The notes beneath the pieces are model-generated. The model had not been told where the DNA came from. It saw only the letters and a list, made by a program, of their open reading frames with translations, and did not search any database. Positions 44,925 to 58,200 of a DNA stretch of 64,000 nt are shown here, in pieces. Source of the DNA: Brachionus plicatilis (Eukaryota; Rotifera; Eurotatoria; Ploima; Brachionidae). Made by a program: the position numbers and the translations under genes. The stretch covers positions 1,343,552-1,407,551 of the forward strand of contig QEOQ01000226.1 in NCBI GenBank assembly GCA_010279815.1, written 5' to 3'. The stretch's first letter is position 1. Each line of letters opens with the position of its first letter.

Positions 44925-46557
44925 AATTAATAAAATTTAAGACTTTGGTCACAAAAAAAAGAAGGGTTCTCAACTAAATATAAAAAATTATTTTCAGTTT
45001 TTTAATGATTGTTTTGGAGAAAAAATCTTCGCCCTGTTATAAAATTTGTATACGAGGTTGGGAGGATTTTAAATTTTGCATATGAAATAATTTAAGTAGA
45101 TATGTTTAAAAGCTTTATTTAGAACATTGATAATTTTTAAAGTTTGGGCAGTTTGGGCATTTAAAAAATGTGCGAATTATAGTATTTTTAATTTTTAATA
45201 AATTAAAATTAATGGCGCAAAATTTGAGTTCCGAAAAATAATATAAAAGTGGAATGATATTCTAAATAAAAATTGAAAATAAAAATAAATTAAAACTCTT
45301 AAAATGTCGTTTGAGAATAAGATAAAAATTTTCCAAACTTGAATCAATAACTTATGTTTTCCTTTTGTTTATTTATTTAAAAAAATTTTAAGCCTCATAG
45401 GCAAGTTGAAAAATAAAAAAAAATCTGATTTACAAATCACATTAAGTTTCATAAATAATTAATCCATTTAAATTTTATAAAAATTTTGTATGTAATTACT
45501 GTTTAAAAGTAATTTATGTAAACAATTTAACTTGGCATAAAGTTATAGGCAACGAAAAAAATGGATCAAATAATGGATCAAATAATAGATATATTCAATA
45601 TAATAAGTAAGCATTATTGTACATCTCTAAGTATACAAATTCACAGTCCCCTTAGAATTTGGTTCTACGAAGCAAATTAACACTACACTGCGTTATTCCA
45701 AAACACTTTAAAAGTCTGAATTTAAACCCGTGAATAATTATTATTTATTATAAACTAAACTTTCGTGTATATAACGGGTGTTCAATAATAAATGACCGTT
45801 TTTGTTTAATAGAAAAAAAATGTGTTCCAGTCGGTCAAAATGGCTGAAATTTTATACACATAAACTAACACCTTTCTTGTTTAAGAAATGGGTGTTATTA
45901 ACTTTCCACCTCTAGTTAAACGGGAACGGTGCCAAATCACCTAAACCTACTTTTGACCAAAAATGTCCTCGAAGGTTTGAATTTTACCAATTTTTGATAT
46001 ACACATATTCTGATGTGAAATTTTAAGCTGATTAAAATGAGCCATAAATCATTTCTCTATCACGTTCCGTTCCAAAAATATCCTTAAAAAACCGCCAAAA
46101 AATGACCAATTTGTAAAATTCCAAAAAAATGCTGTTTTTGATTCTTTTTGCTATAACTTTCTATAGAAACATTCGATCCAAATAAAATTTTACACAATCA
46201 TAGATGACTAAATAAGCTTTAAATAAACATATTAAATTTGTAGGTATCATTTTTGGTTTGACCAAGGAGTTATGAATAAACCAAAATTTGGTTTCTCATT
46301 TTTATGAATGCATTGGTCAAAGTGCTTTAAGTAAAATATCTAAAAAGTTTACTTAAATGAAAGCTAAATAAATCTAGTTTCTAAAAATATATAGGACTAA
46401 AGGGTGGTACTTTTGATCTTTGAAAAAAAATCAACTAAATTATGCTTTAATATAAAAATTTTAAAAATTTTTATTTTTGAATTTTAACTTATTTTAAACC
46501 TTTAAAATACATTTTTTTTTATCAATTATTAGAGAAAAAATAATCAAGAAATCTTAA
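44925..46557. other. Non-coding interval before the mariner fragment
   Basis: Base composition improves between 45640 and 46300 (ATAACGGGTGTTCAATAATAA near 45775), but all frames are closed. It may be the decayed 5' part of the mariner element whose transposase end starts at 46558. Confidence 0.3.
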
Positions 46558-47001
46558 TTGGCCAAATTATGCTTACGCGAAATTTTACCATTCGCCAAGA
46601 GACAAGGGAATGAATTGTTCGGAGGGACAAAGTGGCTTTTTCAGCAAGATGGTGCATCACCTCAGAGAGCAAAAATAAGCCAGAGATATTGTGAGAAAAA
46701 TCTCCATAAATTTATAAAAAAAGATAAATGGCCACCCAATTCACCTGACCTAAATCCATGCGACTTTTACTTTTGGAACGCAGTGGTCACAAGAATGAAT
46801 TGCAATAAGTTTTCTAATCGTGATACATTTATAGAAGTTTTATTTTTATTTTTGAAATTTAATAATGAATTTATCTATAATTTTTTAGCTTTTAAAACAG
46901 AACGATTCGTTTTTAATGAATTTCTCGCCTTCTCAAAAGCTTTTTCAAAAGTATCTCCATTAGGGACAAATTTCGCAAGGTGTTCTAAAAAATTTGATTG
47001 A
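46558..47001 (+). pseudogene. Mariner-type (DD37D) transposase C-terminal half
   Basis: The frame enters without an ATG. WLFQQDGASPQRAK carries the second catalytic Asp, and WPPNSPDLNPCDFYFW the third. Thirty-seven residues separate them and the last is Asp, the DD37D signature of the maT-like branch of the Tc1/mariner superfamily. The N-terminal HTH and first Asp are missing. The terminal 50 codons and 3' flank (46850-47100, including GTTCGGTCTTTACG) recur inverted at 48365-48625 inside the element at 48121-49099. The enzyme inserts DNA at TA sites; this copy is a relic. Confidence 0.8.
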
Positions 47002-47352
47002 ATTTTTAATTTATTTACAAATTTTTACCAATTTTTCCTTAAATTTACCTTTTCAAAGTTCGGTCTTTACGTAAATTAACGTAAAAATCTGTAAAATTTT
47101 ATTTATATTTTTTTTTTAAAAAAGAATTTTCAAAAGCAGACAACATATCAATGCCATGTCAAAAAACCTCAATTGTAAAATCAAGTATCAGTAAAACATA
47201 TTTTAAAATTTCAAAGCTGGGGAGGTACGGACGTGACTTGTTATATTTAAGAATAGTTTTAATATTGAAAAATTTTTCGTATGTTAAAAATTTTTTTTTT
47301 AAATTCGGGAAACATAAATTTGTTTTTAACAAAAAAAATACAATGATTAGAA

Positions 47353-47520
47353 AAAGAAATTATTTCCATTTACATTGATGTAATGGAGTATGCTCTTAAA
47401 ACTTCAATTGAGTTGATTGAATTTGTGATTAAATGTACGAACCTTGATTTGGTAGACTCAGTAAAATATGTGTTAACACACATCAAGATGGAAATATTGC
47501 ACAAGTCAAATTATTTTTTC
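47353..47520 (+). pseudogene. Possible exon relic with a HEAT-like helical repeat
   Basis: Behind an AG at about 47352 the frame reads EIISIYIDVMEYALKTSIEL, then IEFVIKCTNLDLVDSVKYVL, a regular amphipathic helical pattern unlike the surrounding filler. It resembles HEAT-repeat segments of condensin-type proteins, but I would not name it. Past 47520 the frame turns into Phe/Lys low complexity. No partner exon found. Confidence 0.2.
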
Positions 47521-48120
47521 TTATTTAAAATTTATTTTTTCTTATTTAAAAATAAATTGTTTAAAACAATTTTTTTAAAGTGGGAAGATAATACTTTTTT
47601 TTGGTTAACCCAAACATTCTTTAAAAGTTCATTTTTTTCTATTGGTTTTATTTTGGGAGGTGGAAAGACGAAATGAAGATTTTTTTTTAAATATAGATAG
47701 GCAAAATATAAAAGGGACTATAAAAATATAGTAAAATAATAGAGACTTTGGCTAAAACTCTAAATTTAATCAAAAACGGTGAACAATTTAAACCAAAATA
47801 AGACAAACATGAGACTAATTTAAAAGTTTTACGATTAGTGACAGATTATTGAATCTTTTATAGAAGCTAATGGTAATAATTTACTAAATGTTGAAGAAAA
47901 AAAAGAAAAAAAATTAATTTGGTTATTTAATTTTTGTTTAATTTTCTATATTACTGAATTCAATATTTTTTCTTACTATTTTTTTTCTACATTTTTTTTC
48001 CAAGTAAATTCGATGTTTTTTTTTCTATATTATCCAAAAAATATTTTTTCTTCTATATTTTGTCAAACTGCCTTTATTATATTTTGTATTTTTTTTATTC
48101 AAGACCTTAATTTCCAATTA

Positions 48121-49099
48121 CAGTGATGATTTGATACTAGTGTTTTTACCAAATTTTACGTAAATTTACGAAAATTTACGTAAAACTACCATTTTTTACG
48201 TAATTTTTCGTAAAATTACACATTTAATAAAATGTTAATTTACCAAAATTAACGAAAGATTTCGAAAAAACTTGTTAAAAGGAAAATGCCAAAAAATGCC
48301 GTGTTTTAGGCAATTTTTACGTTTTTTTAGTAAATTTAACAAAATCAAAAAAATTTTGAGAAAAAAAAATTTTACAGATTTTTACGTTAATTTACGTAAA
48401 GACCGAACTTTGAAAAGGTAAATTTAAGGAAAAATTGGTAAAAATTTGTAAATAAATTAAAAATTCAATCAAATTTTTTAGAACACCTTGCGAAATTTGT
48501 CGCTAATGGAGATACTTTTGAAAAAGCTTTTGAGAAGGCGAGAAATTCATTAAAAACGAATCGTTCGGTTTTAAAAGCTAAAAAATTATAGATAAATTCA
48601 TTATTAAATTTCAAAAATAAAAATAAAATTTTTTTTGAATCACTTTTTTTATTTAAATTACCAAATTAATAAGGAAAGAAAAGCTAATCAAAATATTCAA
48701 AAAATATTCAAAAATCGTTCACATTTTGTTTTAATGTTAACTTTGAAATATTTATTATTTCATATTAGAGATAAAGAAGAGATTTAAATTTAATGAAAAA
48801 TAATGAAATATAATGAATAAAAGTTTAATAGTCTTATTAAATAATTTGATTGAATTTTTAATTTTTTTACCAATTTTTACTGAAATTTACCTTCTCAAAG
48901 TTCGGTCTTTACATAAATTTACGTAAAAATCTGTAAATTTTTTTTTTCTCAAAATTTTTTTGATTTTTTAAAAATTTATTAAAAACACGTAAAAATGGCC
49001 AAAAAAATGAAAAAATTAAACAAGTTTTAACAAGTTTTTCGAAATTTTTCGTAAATTTACGTAAAATTTGGTAAAAACATTAGTATCAAATCATCACTG
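48121..49099. mobile_element. 979-bp foldback element of the mariner family with ACGTAA-rich arms
   Basis: The ends CAGTGATGATTTGATACTA are nearly perfect inverted repeats with TA on both sides (48119-48120, 49100-49101). Arms of about 370 bp share TTTTTACCAAATTTTACG and GTTCGGTCTTTACG. The left arm also carries, antisense, the last part of the mariner transposase found at 46558-47001. It looks like a non-autonomous derivative made from two inverted 3' ends of that element. Confidence 0.85.
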
Positions 49100-49293
49100 T
49101 AACAATGTTAATAACTCACTTTTGATTAATTACTCGAGTAAACTAACTGAACTCGTAATCGTTTATTTCGAAGATCCACCTAAATAATTAAATCTGGTTT
49201 TGGAAAGATCTAATAAAAAATTTTGATTGCACAAATGCTTGAATTTTTTAAAAGTTTAATGTTTTAATTTTAAAAAAATAAGTTAAAATATAT

Positions 49294-52200
49294 CTAATAT
49301 TGTTTTGTCTGCTTGAGATAGCGTTCATTCTGATCGGCACTCTTAAATAAAAAAAAAGAAATTAAAAAAAGAAAAAAAGAAAAAGAAAACATTATCTAAC
49401 CTCAGATATGGTGTTTAAAAGATCATCAATTTTGCCTGGCAAATGCTGATAGTTTTCAACATAATCACCACTGGATACATCATTGGCGTCTCTTCTTTGT
49501 CTTGATCCGCCAAAAATGCCATCTATCTGCTCCATAAAATAATCCACCAGCTCAATTTCATTTTCTTTGGTCTCAATGTCTTGCCTTACTTGCTCAAAAG
49601 CATCGCACACAATTGATATAAATAAATTAAGCAAAATCAGCACTATCATTATGTTGTAGGCCGAAAATATGATCGGTCCTAGCCACTCGCTTTCTCTAAT
49701 TATTGAAGAACTGTCAAACTTTCCGAGCATTATTTGGAAAGAGGTTGTAGCTGAGCTGAACACTGTGTAGTACGCCCATATTTTCTCATAATAAAACAGA
49801 TAAATCAACTGCACAAAAGCGAACCAGATAATGAAGAACACAAGAGAAAAGCCAAGTAGCTGTCTGATCGAAAACTTAAGGGTGTTGGCAATTGCGTAAA
49901 TTCTGTTGTTAAACCTGAACAACTTCAAAAACTTGAGAGTTCCAAAGGTGGCACAAAACGCCATAAAAATGGTCAACAGTTGATTCCAGTAGTTTATTCT
50001 CTGCAAGTTAAGATAGCCATAGCCATTTGTTTTTTTAAAAAAATCCAAAATTTCATAAGCTTTGGACAGACGATAGATAAATATGCCAAATGCTGTCCAC
50101 GAGCAAACAATCAGTCCCCACTCAATGTAGTTCCAAAATTGCTTCAGGTAATTCCTCAAACCAGATTTTACGATTACAAAAATTTGCTTGACCATAAAGA
50201 ATGCTATGAACAGCATATAGATACCGTCCAAAACCAGCTTGAGAACATGGCTGTTCGATTTTATCTCATTGAAAATGTTCAACGGGTCAAATCGAGCAGT
50301 GGTCAAAATATTACCACTGGGTAAAATTTCGACCAGAATCGAAGCTGCGATAATTAAGTTAAGATTGGGGTTGTAGGCCGAAAATTCAACAATCACTGCC
50401 CTTGTTTGTCTGTCAATCCAATTCATCAGTTGCAATTGGGACAAATTTCCTCTCAGGTACTCTTTTCTTCCTCTAAGTTCGTAGACATAGCCGCCACCTA
50501 GATAAGAATTGTAGGATCCGTAAAGCGGAAAGGTTTCCAGTGAGCTAGAATCCCGGTACTGAAATGCCCGGTAAATTTCTTCAGATCCATGCGCGGGCTT
50601 GAAGCTCTCATTAAAACTAGACCAGCTAAAGCCAAAGTTTGCGTCTTGGTGGTTAAATAAACTCAAGTCATCGTCACAAAATGGAATGTGAGATTTAAAT
50701 TGGTCAATTACATCACAGGAATCTTGATTTAAAAAATAAATAAAAGAATTTTTTAATTTTTTTTTTCTAAAGTAATTCAGGTACTTTGTTTGACTCTAAC
50801 TTGGCGAATGGTGGCGTAGCCAAGCATTCTTGATGTTTTGTCATTCAAAAATCCGGCCAGGGTATAAGGTGGATGGGAATTGTACCAAGTTTCAGCTCGG
50901 AGACCAACAGTTAACTTATCAATTGACCAAGTCCAAAATTGATTTATGTTTTTGAACTTAAAAATTTGAATTTTATTTTGAATTTTTATTTTTAAAAATT
51001 GCCTTTTTTTCTAAGCAAAAAAAGTTTTTTTAAATCTTTACTTTAGCATTTAATTTTTAATTTTTGTTCAATGTAAATCTGAATTTTAAATGCTTAATGA
51101 AATTTTTTAGTTTTTACAAAAAAAGTTTTTGAAAAATGAAAAAAATTGGATTCTGTATTTATTTTTTTGTCTTTTTATCACTTAACTACTGAATTACCAA
51201 AACCAATTTTTTCATTTTTTTTTACTTTTTTTCACATAAATTCGGGTTATTTCTTGAAATTAATTTTAATTTTACAAAATATAACTTTAAACCCCGTCAA
51301 TTATAATAAATTTTAATTTAATACAATTTTTTTAATTCGACTATATTTTGGTAAAATCATTTCTGTATTTTTAAGTTTTATTTAATTTATAAACAGTATT
51401 CTATAGATCTCAATCTCAATTTTCAAAACTTTACCTCAAAAATATTCAAATTAATTTTGAAAATATTCTATCCGTAAAAAAATTAATGATTGTTATCAGC
51501 TATTATCAGCTTTAAACAAAACATTTTTTTAAAGTAAAATTTAGTACGAATATAAATATAAAATTTAAAGAATATATTTTTAAATATTTCTGCTTGAAAA
51601 ACTTGCATAAATAAATAAAAGTTATTTTACCATTCAAATTTTTGAAAAAGCTCATGAAATTCGCTACAAAACAAATGGTTTTAAGTTGGGGAATCAGATT
51701 TAAAAAAAAATTAAAATCTCGAAAAAAAACTAATTAATTTTTCAAACTAAATGCCAGATTAAATTTTTTTGAAAATATGTTTTATTTTTAAAAAAAAATT
51801 AGGGTCAATGTTTTAGTAGAAAATTTAATTTAGGCGATTCATTTTTTGTTTCTTTTTGATATTTTTTTTCCTTTATTCCATGAATTTTGTTTTATTCTGT
51901 ATTTTAATTTTTAAAATATTTTAGTTACCTTAGGCTCAAAAATTTTCTTAACCATTTTTTGATATTGATACGGCTGAGAACCATTGTTAGTGTAGCATAC
52001 TGAGAAAAGAATACATAAAAATACAAAATATATGACTATTTCTCTCAAAGCATCCCATACTTTGACCTCTCTTAAACGCCTTTTTCTGGCAGCCTCAAGT
52101 TCAACATTTTTTAAAATTTTGAGTTCGCTCGAATTGGCATTCATCTTCTGATCACTCGAATGTTTAAATTTAGAATAGTCATACAATTGATTTAATGAAT

Positions 52201-55200
52201 CGCCCTTGTCATCTGGGTCTTGTTCGTTGTCCAAACTTTCATCATATTTTCGGAATATTATCACAAAAAAGAATGCAACAAGAAGGGTCTTTTTTTTAAA
52301 GTAAAATTATTTTAATACAAAATTAATGAAAACATACTTGAATTGGTTGAGTCAACAGTACTGATGTTAAAAATGAAACAAACAAAGAGGTTATCCATTT
52401 TTTGACTTTTTCATCCCCAAACTCAATGCCTTTAATGACCACAAAGAAAAGACTTACGCCAGCAAAGCAGAAGGATAATATGTAGGCAATTATTTTAGTC
52501 CACCATGGGAAAAGAAGCTTTCTTTTTGTTTTTTTGGCAACATATTTATTAGATTCTTTGAAATCTTGATTTGTTTCTTCTTTAAATGGTGTCTGAACAG
52601 GTGTCGTTTGCTCATTTCTGATATCAGTTAATCCCAGACTAAAAAATTTTTAAATAAATTATTTTATTACAAAATAAAAAGTAAAAATAATGCAAATTTT
52701 TAAGCAATTTTTTTTTGCTTTTGTAGTAAAAATTATTCCCTTATAATTTTTTCAAAGGTTTATTAATGTTTTGTCATACAAAATACTTTCTCTATTATTT
52801 TATTGTTTTTAATTCTTTTTTGTGAGTAAAAAAATTAAAATTAAAATTAAAAATTAAAAAATTAATTACGATTTTATAATAACTCGAGTGATATCACTGG
52901 GAAGCTGATTTTCAATTTTCTATATATTTTTTATAGAATTAATTGGTGGCAAAGACGAATAAAAGTTAAAGAATACTGGGCAATTTGGATAATTATTAAT
53001 CTTATAACATTTTAAAATTTATCTTATAGTCTCGAAAAATCAAAAAATAGGGTATGCAGCTATTAAGGACCCCCCAGTAACCGCATGTCATTGGACCGTC
53101 GACCAGGAAAAAATTTTTTTTTCCTTAACCTTATTTGAGTGTCTAAAACATAGTAAAAATGCAAATCCTGCCTAATTTCCTTTCCTTAGATTTATGCATT
53201 TGAATCAAGAAACCATTTATTTTAATAGACTTAAACTATAATATTCGCTTTTCTAACTCAAAAATAAAAGAAATTTTAACTTGAAAACTTCATTTTTAAA
53301 TGTTTTATTTTACTTAGAAATGACCAAGATAATATATAATAAGCACATTTAGACTTTAACGAATGTTTAAACCCCTTTCATCATAAAAATAGGGATACCG
53401 GTTTCGACTGGGTAATAATAGCGGTGTAGATGACTAACTCGATGCAGTTACCTCTGTGTCAGGTCGGAGCCGTTGCTCAAAAAGGTACATGAAAAGGAGA
53501 TGAGCGCCTCCCCATTATCCACTAGGATAGAAAGGGACATATTATATATTATTTTTACATTTAGACTTTAAGCTCATATAACTTTTGAAAAAATGGTCCG
53601 ATTTCAAAATTTTTGACATTTTTGGATTCAGCTGGTCGAGATCATTAAAAAGATATAAAATCAAAAATTTGGACTTTTCTCCAAATTGCCCAGTATTCTT
53701 TAATAGTAAAATTATTTTAAAAAAAATCTTTATTCAACATCGCAATACTTATTTAATGTATTTCTGTTTTCAAAACAATTAAATAGCTAATTGATTAATT
53801 AATAAATCATATCTTTTTTAATTTATTTATGAAGAGTTTATTCTTATTAATTTTTCAATATTTTGCACACATAATCTCAATGAAACAAAATGTTTAATTA
53901 ATAAAAAAAAAAAAATTATGTTTAGGTGTATTTGTGATTTTATGATCAGCAGACACATGCTCCAAATATTAGGTTCAGCAATAACAATGAAATAATGTAT
54001 AATTTTGTTTAAATTGTGTCAATTTAATTTTCTTCTTACAGTACTGCCACGATAAGTGGATTTTTGGTTTGGTAAATTAACAAGTGTTGGGTGGTGGTCC
54101 TGGAAAGACCGGTCTTTTGGACCGGCCGTTTGCAAACGACAGGTCCTATTCAAACGGACTATCTAAAAGACTGGTTTCTGACCGGTTTAAGTATGACTTG
54201 TATTGTATTAAAATTAACAATAAGGAAAATTATTTTTTTATGATTTTATTTTAACTAAATAATGATTCATTTTGATAAATAAAATTATTTTTTCTGTATT
54301 TTCTGGTGAAATTTTATTTATTCTATTCCAAACTTGATAACCTGTTGATTAAAAAAGTCTTTCTGATGGTAAACTAATAATACATAAAGAGTTTAACCAA
54401 AATAAACACATATAACATAAATAATTATTAGTAAAAGTCAATTTAATGTTATATATAATTTGTTTTTGATCCAAATAAAAATAAAAACGGTCTAACAGGC
54501 GGACGACCTGACGCCAACACTAAAAACGCAAATTTACGTCATTTTATGGTAAATTGTGGTAAAAAAATTTTCAATTTCATTTAATATTCTGTAATATTCT
54601 GAAATAAAAATGTTAGTTTATTTCTTCAAAAATTTTACATAAATTCAAGATCATCAGAAAATTGATTTTAAGAGCTTTCTATTAGGCTATTTAAATTTTC
54701 ATAGAAAAAAATTAAGATTGATAGAATCATTGAAGAATAAAAAAAAAAAAAATATTATAGAATATTACTTTGAAAATTGTTCCTTTTTATTTTTTAAAAA
54801 AAGTCAAAGTTTTAACTCGACCTGAAAAAGAATAAAACCTTAAGTACAATTCACTTTGATTTTTGACCAACTCTGATTTAATATCTACTAATAAATTAGA
54901 AAAAAATAATTTATCATGTTCTCTTACCAAAATTAACACCTAATTAAAAATATTTTGGACATGGACCTTTTTGGTTTTACGGTAAAATTAGTAATTTTAC
55001 GTAAATTTTTTTTTTTTTTTTGTTAAATTACGTAAATTACTTAAAGATCCACTTATCCAGGCATTACTGAAAATTAGCAGTTTCTATCAGAAATTTTTTT
55101 GTATGTCACAAAATCTATTTTATGTGACACAACCCTTTTTTTTTGGTAAAAGATTTATCCAAACTTGAGAAAAAGTAAAATGAAAAGTAATTTTAGAGGT

Positions 55201-58200
55201 ATTTTCAAGTCATTTAACTTTAAATTTTTTCAAACTAAAAAAATCAAATTCAATCAAAAAAAATTTATAAAGAAAAAAAAAAAAACAGTTTTGTTACTTG
55301 GTTTCAGAACGTTGACTCATCTTGTTGGAATTTTCGTCAAGTATTTTTTTGATCTGTGAATGCTTTGTCTTTCTGGCTTTGGAGCGTCTGAACAATTGAA
55401 TGAGCAAAAAACAAGGCGGAAACGTGAGCAAATTGGTCATGATGCCAATTCCAATTTGTTGAGTAGTCATCCTAAAGGGGCCTATATCAATTCCGCCAGT
55501 GTTAGGCGCCGAATCGAGCTCATAGTACAAAATGTTCATGAGCATCGTGATGCACAAGAGAACAAAGCAGCACGTGATTCTGTCCAAACGGGTGAACGTA
55601 CTCTGGACCGGTCTGGCAAAGACCGAAAACCACAAGTGACTATCTCTCATGTTTTGTTTGGCCTGTTTTTTGATCAAATACTTAATTTCAGTTTTTTGCT
55701 TTTCGCCGGCTATCGGCAATATTCGGTCTATTAGACCATCGCCTTTTTCCACTCCCAGCCACTTTTCGCACAAAAAATAGTGCTTTTCTCTGGTCTGCAC
55801 ATCGTGCACAATTACAAATTTAAGGTACCACGAAGCCATGTTTCCCTTGCCGCCATTATCATGCCATATCCGCACATAATTCAAATTTCCCAAAGGCCCA
55901 TCGACTCCCATTAGAAACGAGTCGATTCCGCCACGTCTCAACACTTTTCTCTTTTTGTCCATCAAATGCCTTGGCTCTGTGTCGCCCCCATCTCCACTCA
56001 AAATCAAACTCACCTTGGAATCAGTTGCCGCATTCTGTCTGCTGCCAGTGAACACAATTACTTCATAAAAATAACTATTTGTGGAATACTTGTCCTGCAA
56101 GACAGTCAGACCAGCTCTTTTTTTGTCCCGTCTATCGTTCACATAGGCCCATACACCACTGATCACATACAAAGCTAAAATGGCAATCACAGTTGAGTAA
56201 ATGACCGGATTTTGCAGAAAACTGGCATTGGCAAACACATGCTCAAAGTTGATTTTGGACGGCAGGACTACCAGGCCGCCGGCAAACTGTGTCAAGTGGG
56301 TCGACTGACAATGAGCCATTTCAAGAGTGCTATCTGGCAAAATTTCCATTCCATCTGACCTCCATTTTCCCGAATATTTGTCCAAATAGTAGCAGCCCGA
56401 TGTGTACACTCGGACAGAAAAGTCACTGGTGAACAATTGGGAATCATTGCTGATCACTGGTGGCTCTGTGAGAGAACTGTTGGGACAGTGGGAGTCTAAT
56501 TCAGTTTGAGTTAATTGTCTTATTCCGTAGCCAGTAAAGCCTTTGTGGCCTTTGACCTGGCTGATGTTCATGAAAAATGTGAGCTGGACATGCTGTGTTA
56601 GGTTTTGGGAAGAAGATTTAATGGCTGTGTGGGGACACACAATTTGCCAGTGGTCGTAAATTTTGTGGCTTGAGTTCAAAACAGGACTAAGGCCGAATTT
56701 GATCAGGACTAAGTATCCGATCGAGTTTATTTGAGTCAAGTCAATGTCAGGTCTTATCTCCAAATGAATGGAAGAATTGTCCGAGTCAATTGCAAAGCTA
56801 TTTGGAAGTATTTGGCCTCCCGATGATATTGTCAAGTTGGATGTGTTCACATACTGGAATGGGTAGTCGGGCAAATTGCGCTCTCTTGGTATCCATATGT
56901 CAATTGGTTTCTTTGAATTGGTGATGGTTACTTCGTCGCCATTTTGGTCAAAGAAAGACAGGCCAAGGGAAGTGGACAAGCCTATTTTGGACTCATTTTT
57001 GCCATTGTGGCCACTGGACGGAGCTGAGAACGAGGTGCCTTGTAGAGTGATGATTTTGTTTGCGCAGTTGTTCTCGTCGTCAGGGTTGTAGCGTTCAGTT
57101 GATGACTCTGCGGATTTGTCTTGCAGATCGCAGAATGAAGGGACTCGGATCTCCGATGTGTGTACCTTAAGCTCTGATTGTAAACTAGAGGCTTTTAGTT
57201 TTTCGACTTTGAGACCGAGGTTTGGAGTGAGAACTTCGGTGGTTTCTCCTGCAGCGGAATGGTCTGATAGAACGTTGCTCAGTAAATCAATGACGCTTGA
57301 GGTTTTTTGAGATTTGTCCACTGAGTCAAACTTTTGACGCTGTATATTCATGTTCCTGTCCATTTCTTCTTTGGATGTTTCGGTGCCGTCATCGCCCATA
57401 AAGTTTTCTTTGTAAGAAAAAAAAAATTTTTTGAAAAATTTTTTATTTGAAAAAAAATTTAGTATCTAACTTTTGTATTTTATTTTTTTATTTTTGTTTA
57501 ATCGCCTTGATGGCGTTTTATAGGCATGAATAAATAAAATTTTAAAAAATATTGGAACAAAGTAAATTGTTTCCATTTTCTTTTGTTCTATAAGTTTATT
57601 TTTATATGAATTTATTCCCTTTTGTTTGGTCCCCTTGTGACATTTTTGCCGAATGTAAATTGTTCCTGAATTAATTTTTTTTTCAACAGAATTTTATCCC
57701 GTTTTTTTTTTCAAAAAAATCTTTTAATTCTTCATATTTAGGCTTTATATTTTAATTCAAGGAAACAGACTTTAACTGAAAAAATATCTAAAATTTAAAG
57801 GCATAATTACTTGGTTGAGTCCAGAAATTTTCCAAATCTGTATCGTAGTAGTCCGGTAGGGTTACAGCTCGTTCAAAGTCCTTATTCAAAGTAGTTCCGC
57901 GCTCATTTAAAATAGTACTCAAACCCTTTGATTTTTTTTAATTTATTTAAAAAAATAAATAAAATTTAAAGTTTAAAGTGGGATTTTAAGATCACAAAAT
58001 ATGTGACCAAGTTGATCCAGAATTTAAGTTTATTTTGATGATCGATTTTTTAAATAAATGATAAAAAAAATCATTTAAGAATATTTTTTTATTCCCTATT
58101 CCAATTTTTTTTATTTATTCACAAATATTTTCTCTATTTAAAGCAAGCGTCATTTGTTTTAAACATTTAAAACGTCAATTATAAAATGTTAAATTTCCAA

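Noticed and set aside
49980..50324. Plus-strand frame of 114 codons
   Set aside because: Antisense shadow of the polycystin channel exon.
53395..53540. tRNA or 5S rRNA gene
   Set aside because: The block has normal base composition and a B-box-like complement, but no complete A/B box pair or cloverleaf and no 5S core; the direct repeats instead indicate a SINE-like insertion.
55360..57310. Several plus-strand frames
   Set aside because: All are antisense to the large polycystin exon 57407-55298, whose frame carries the GPS, PLAT and TM motifs.
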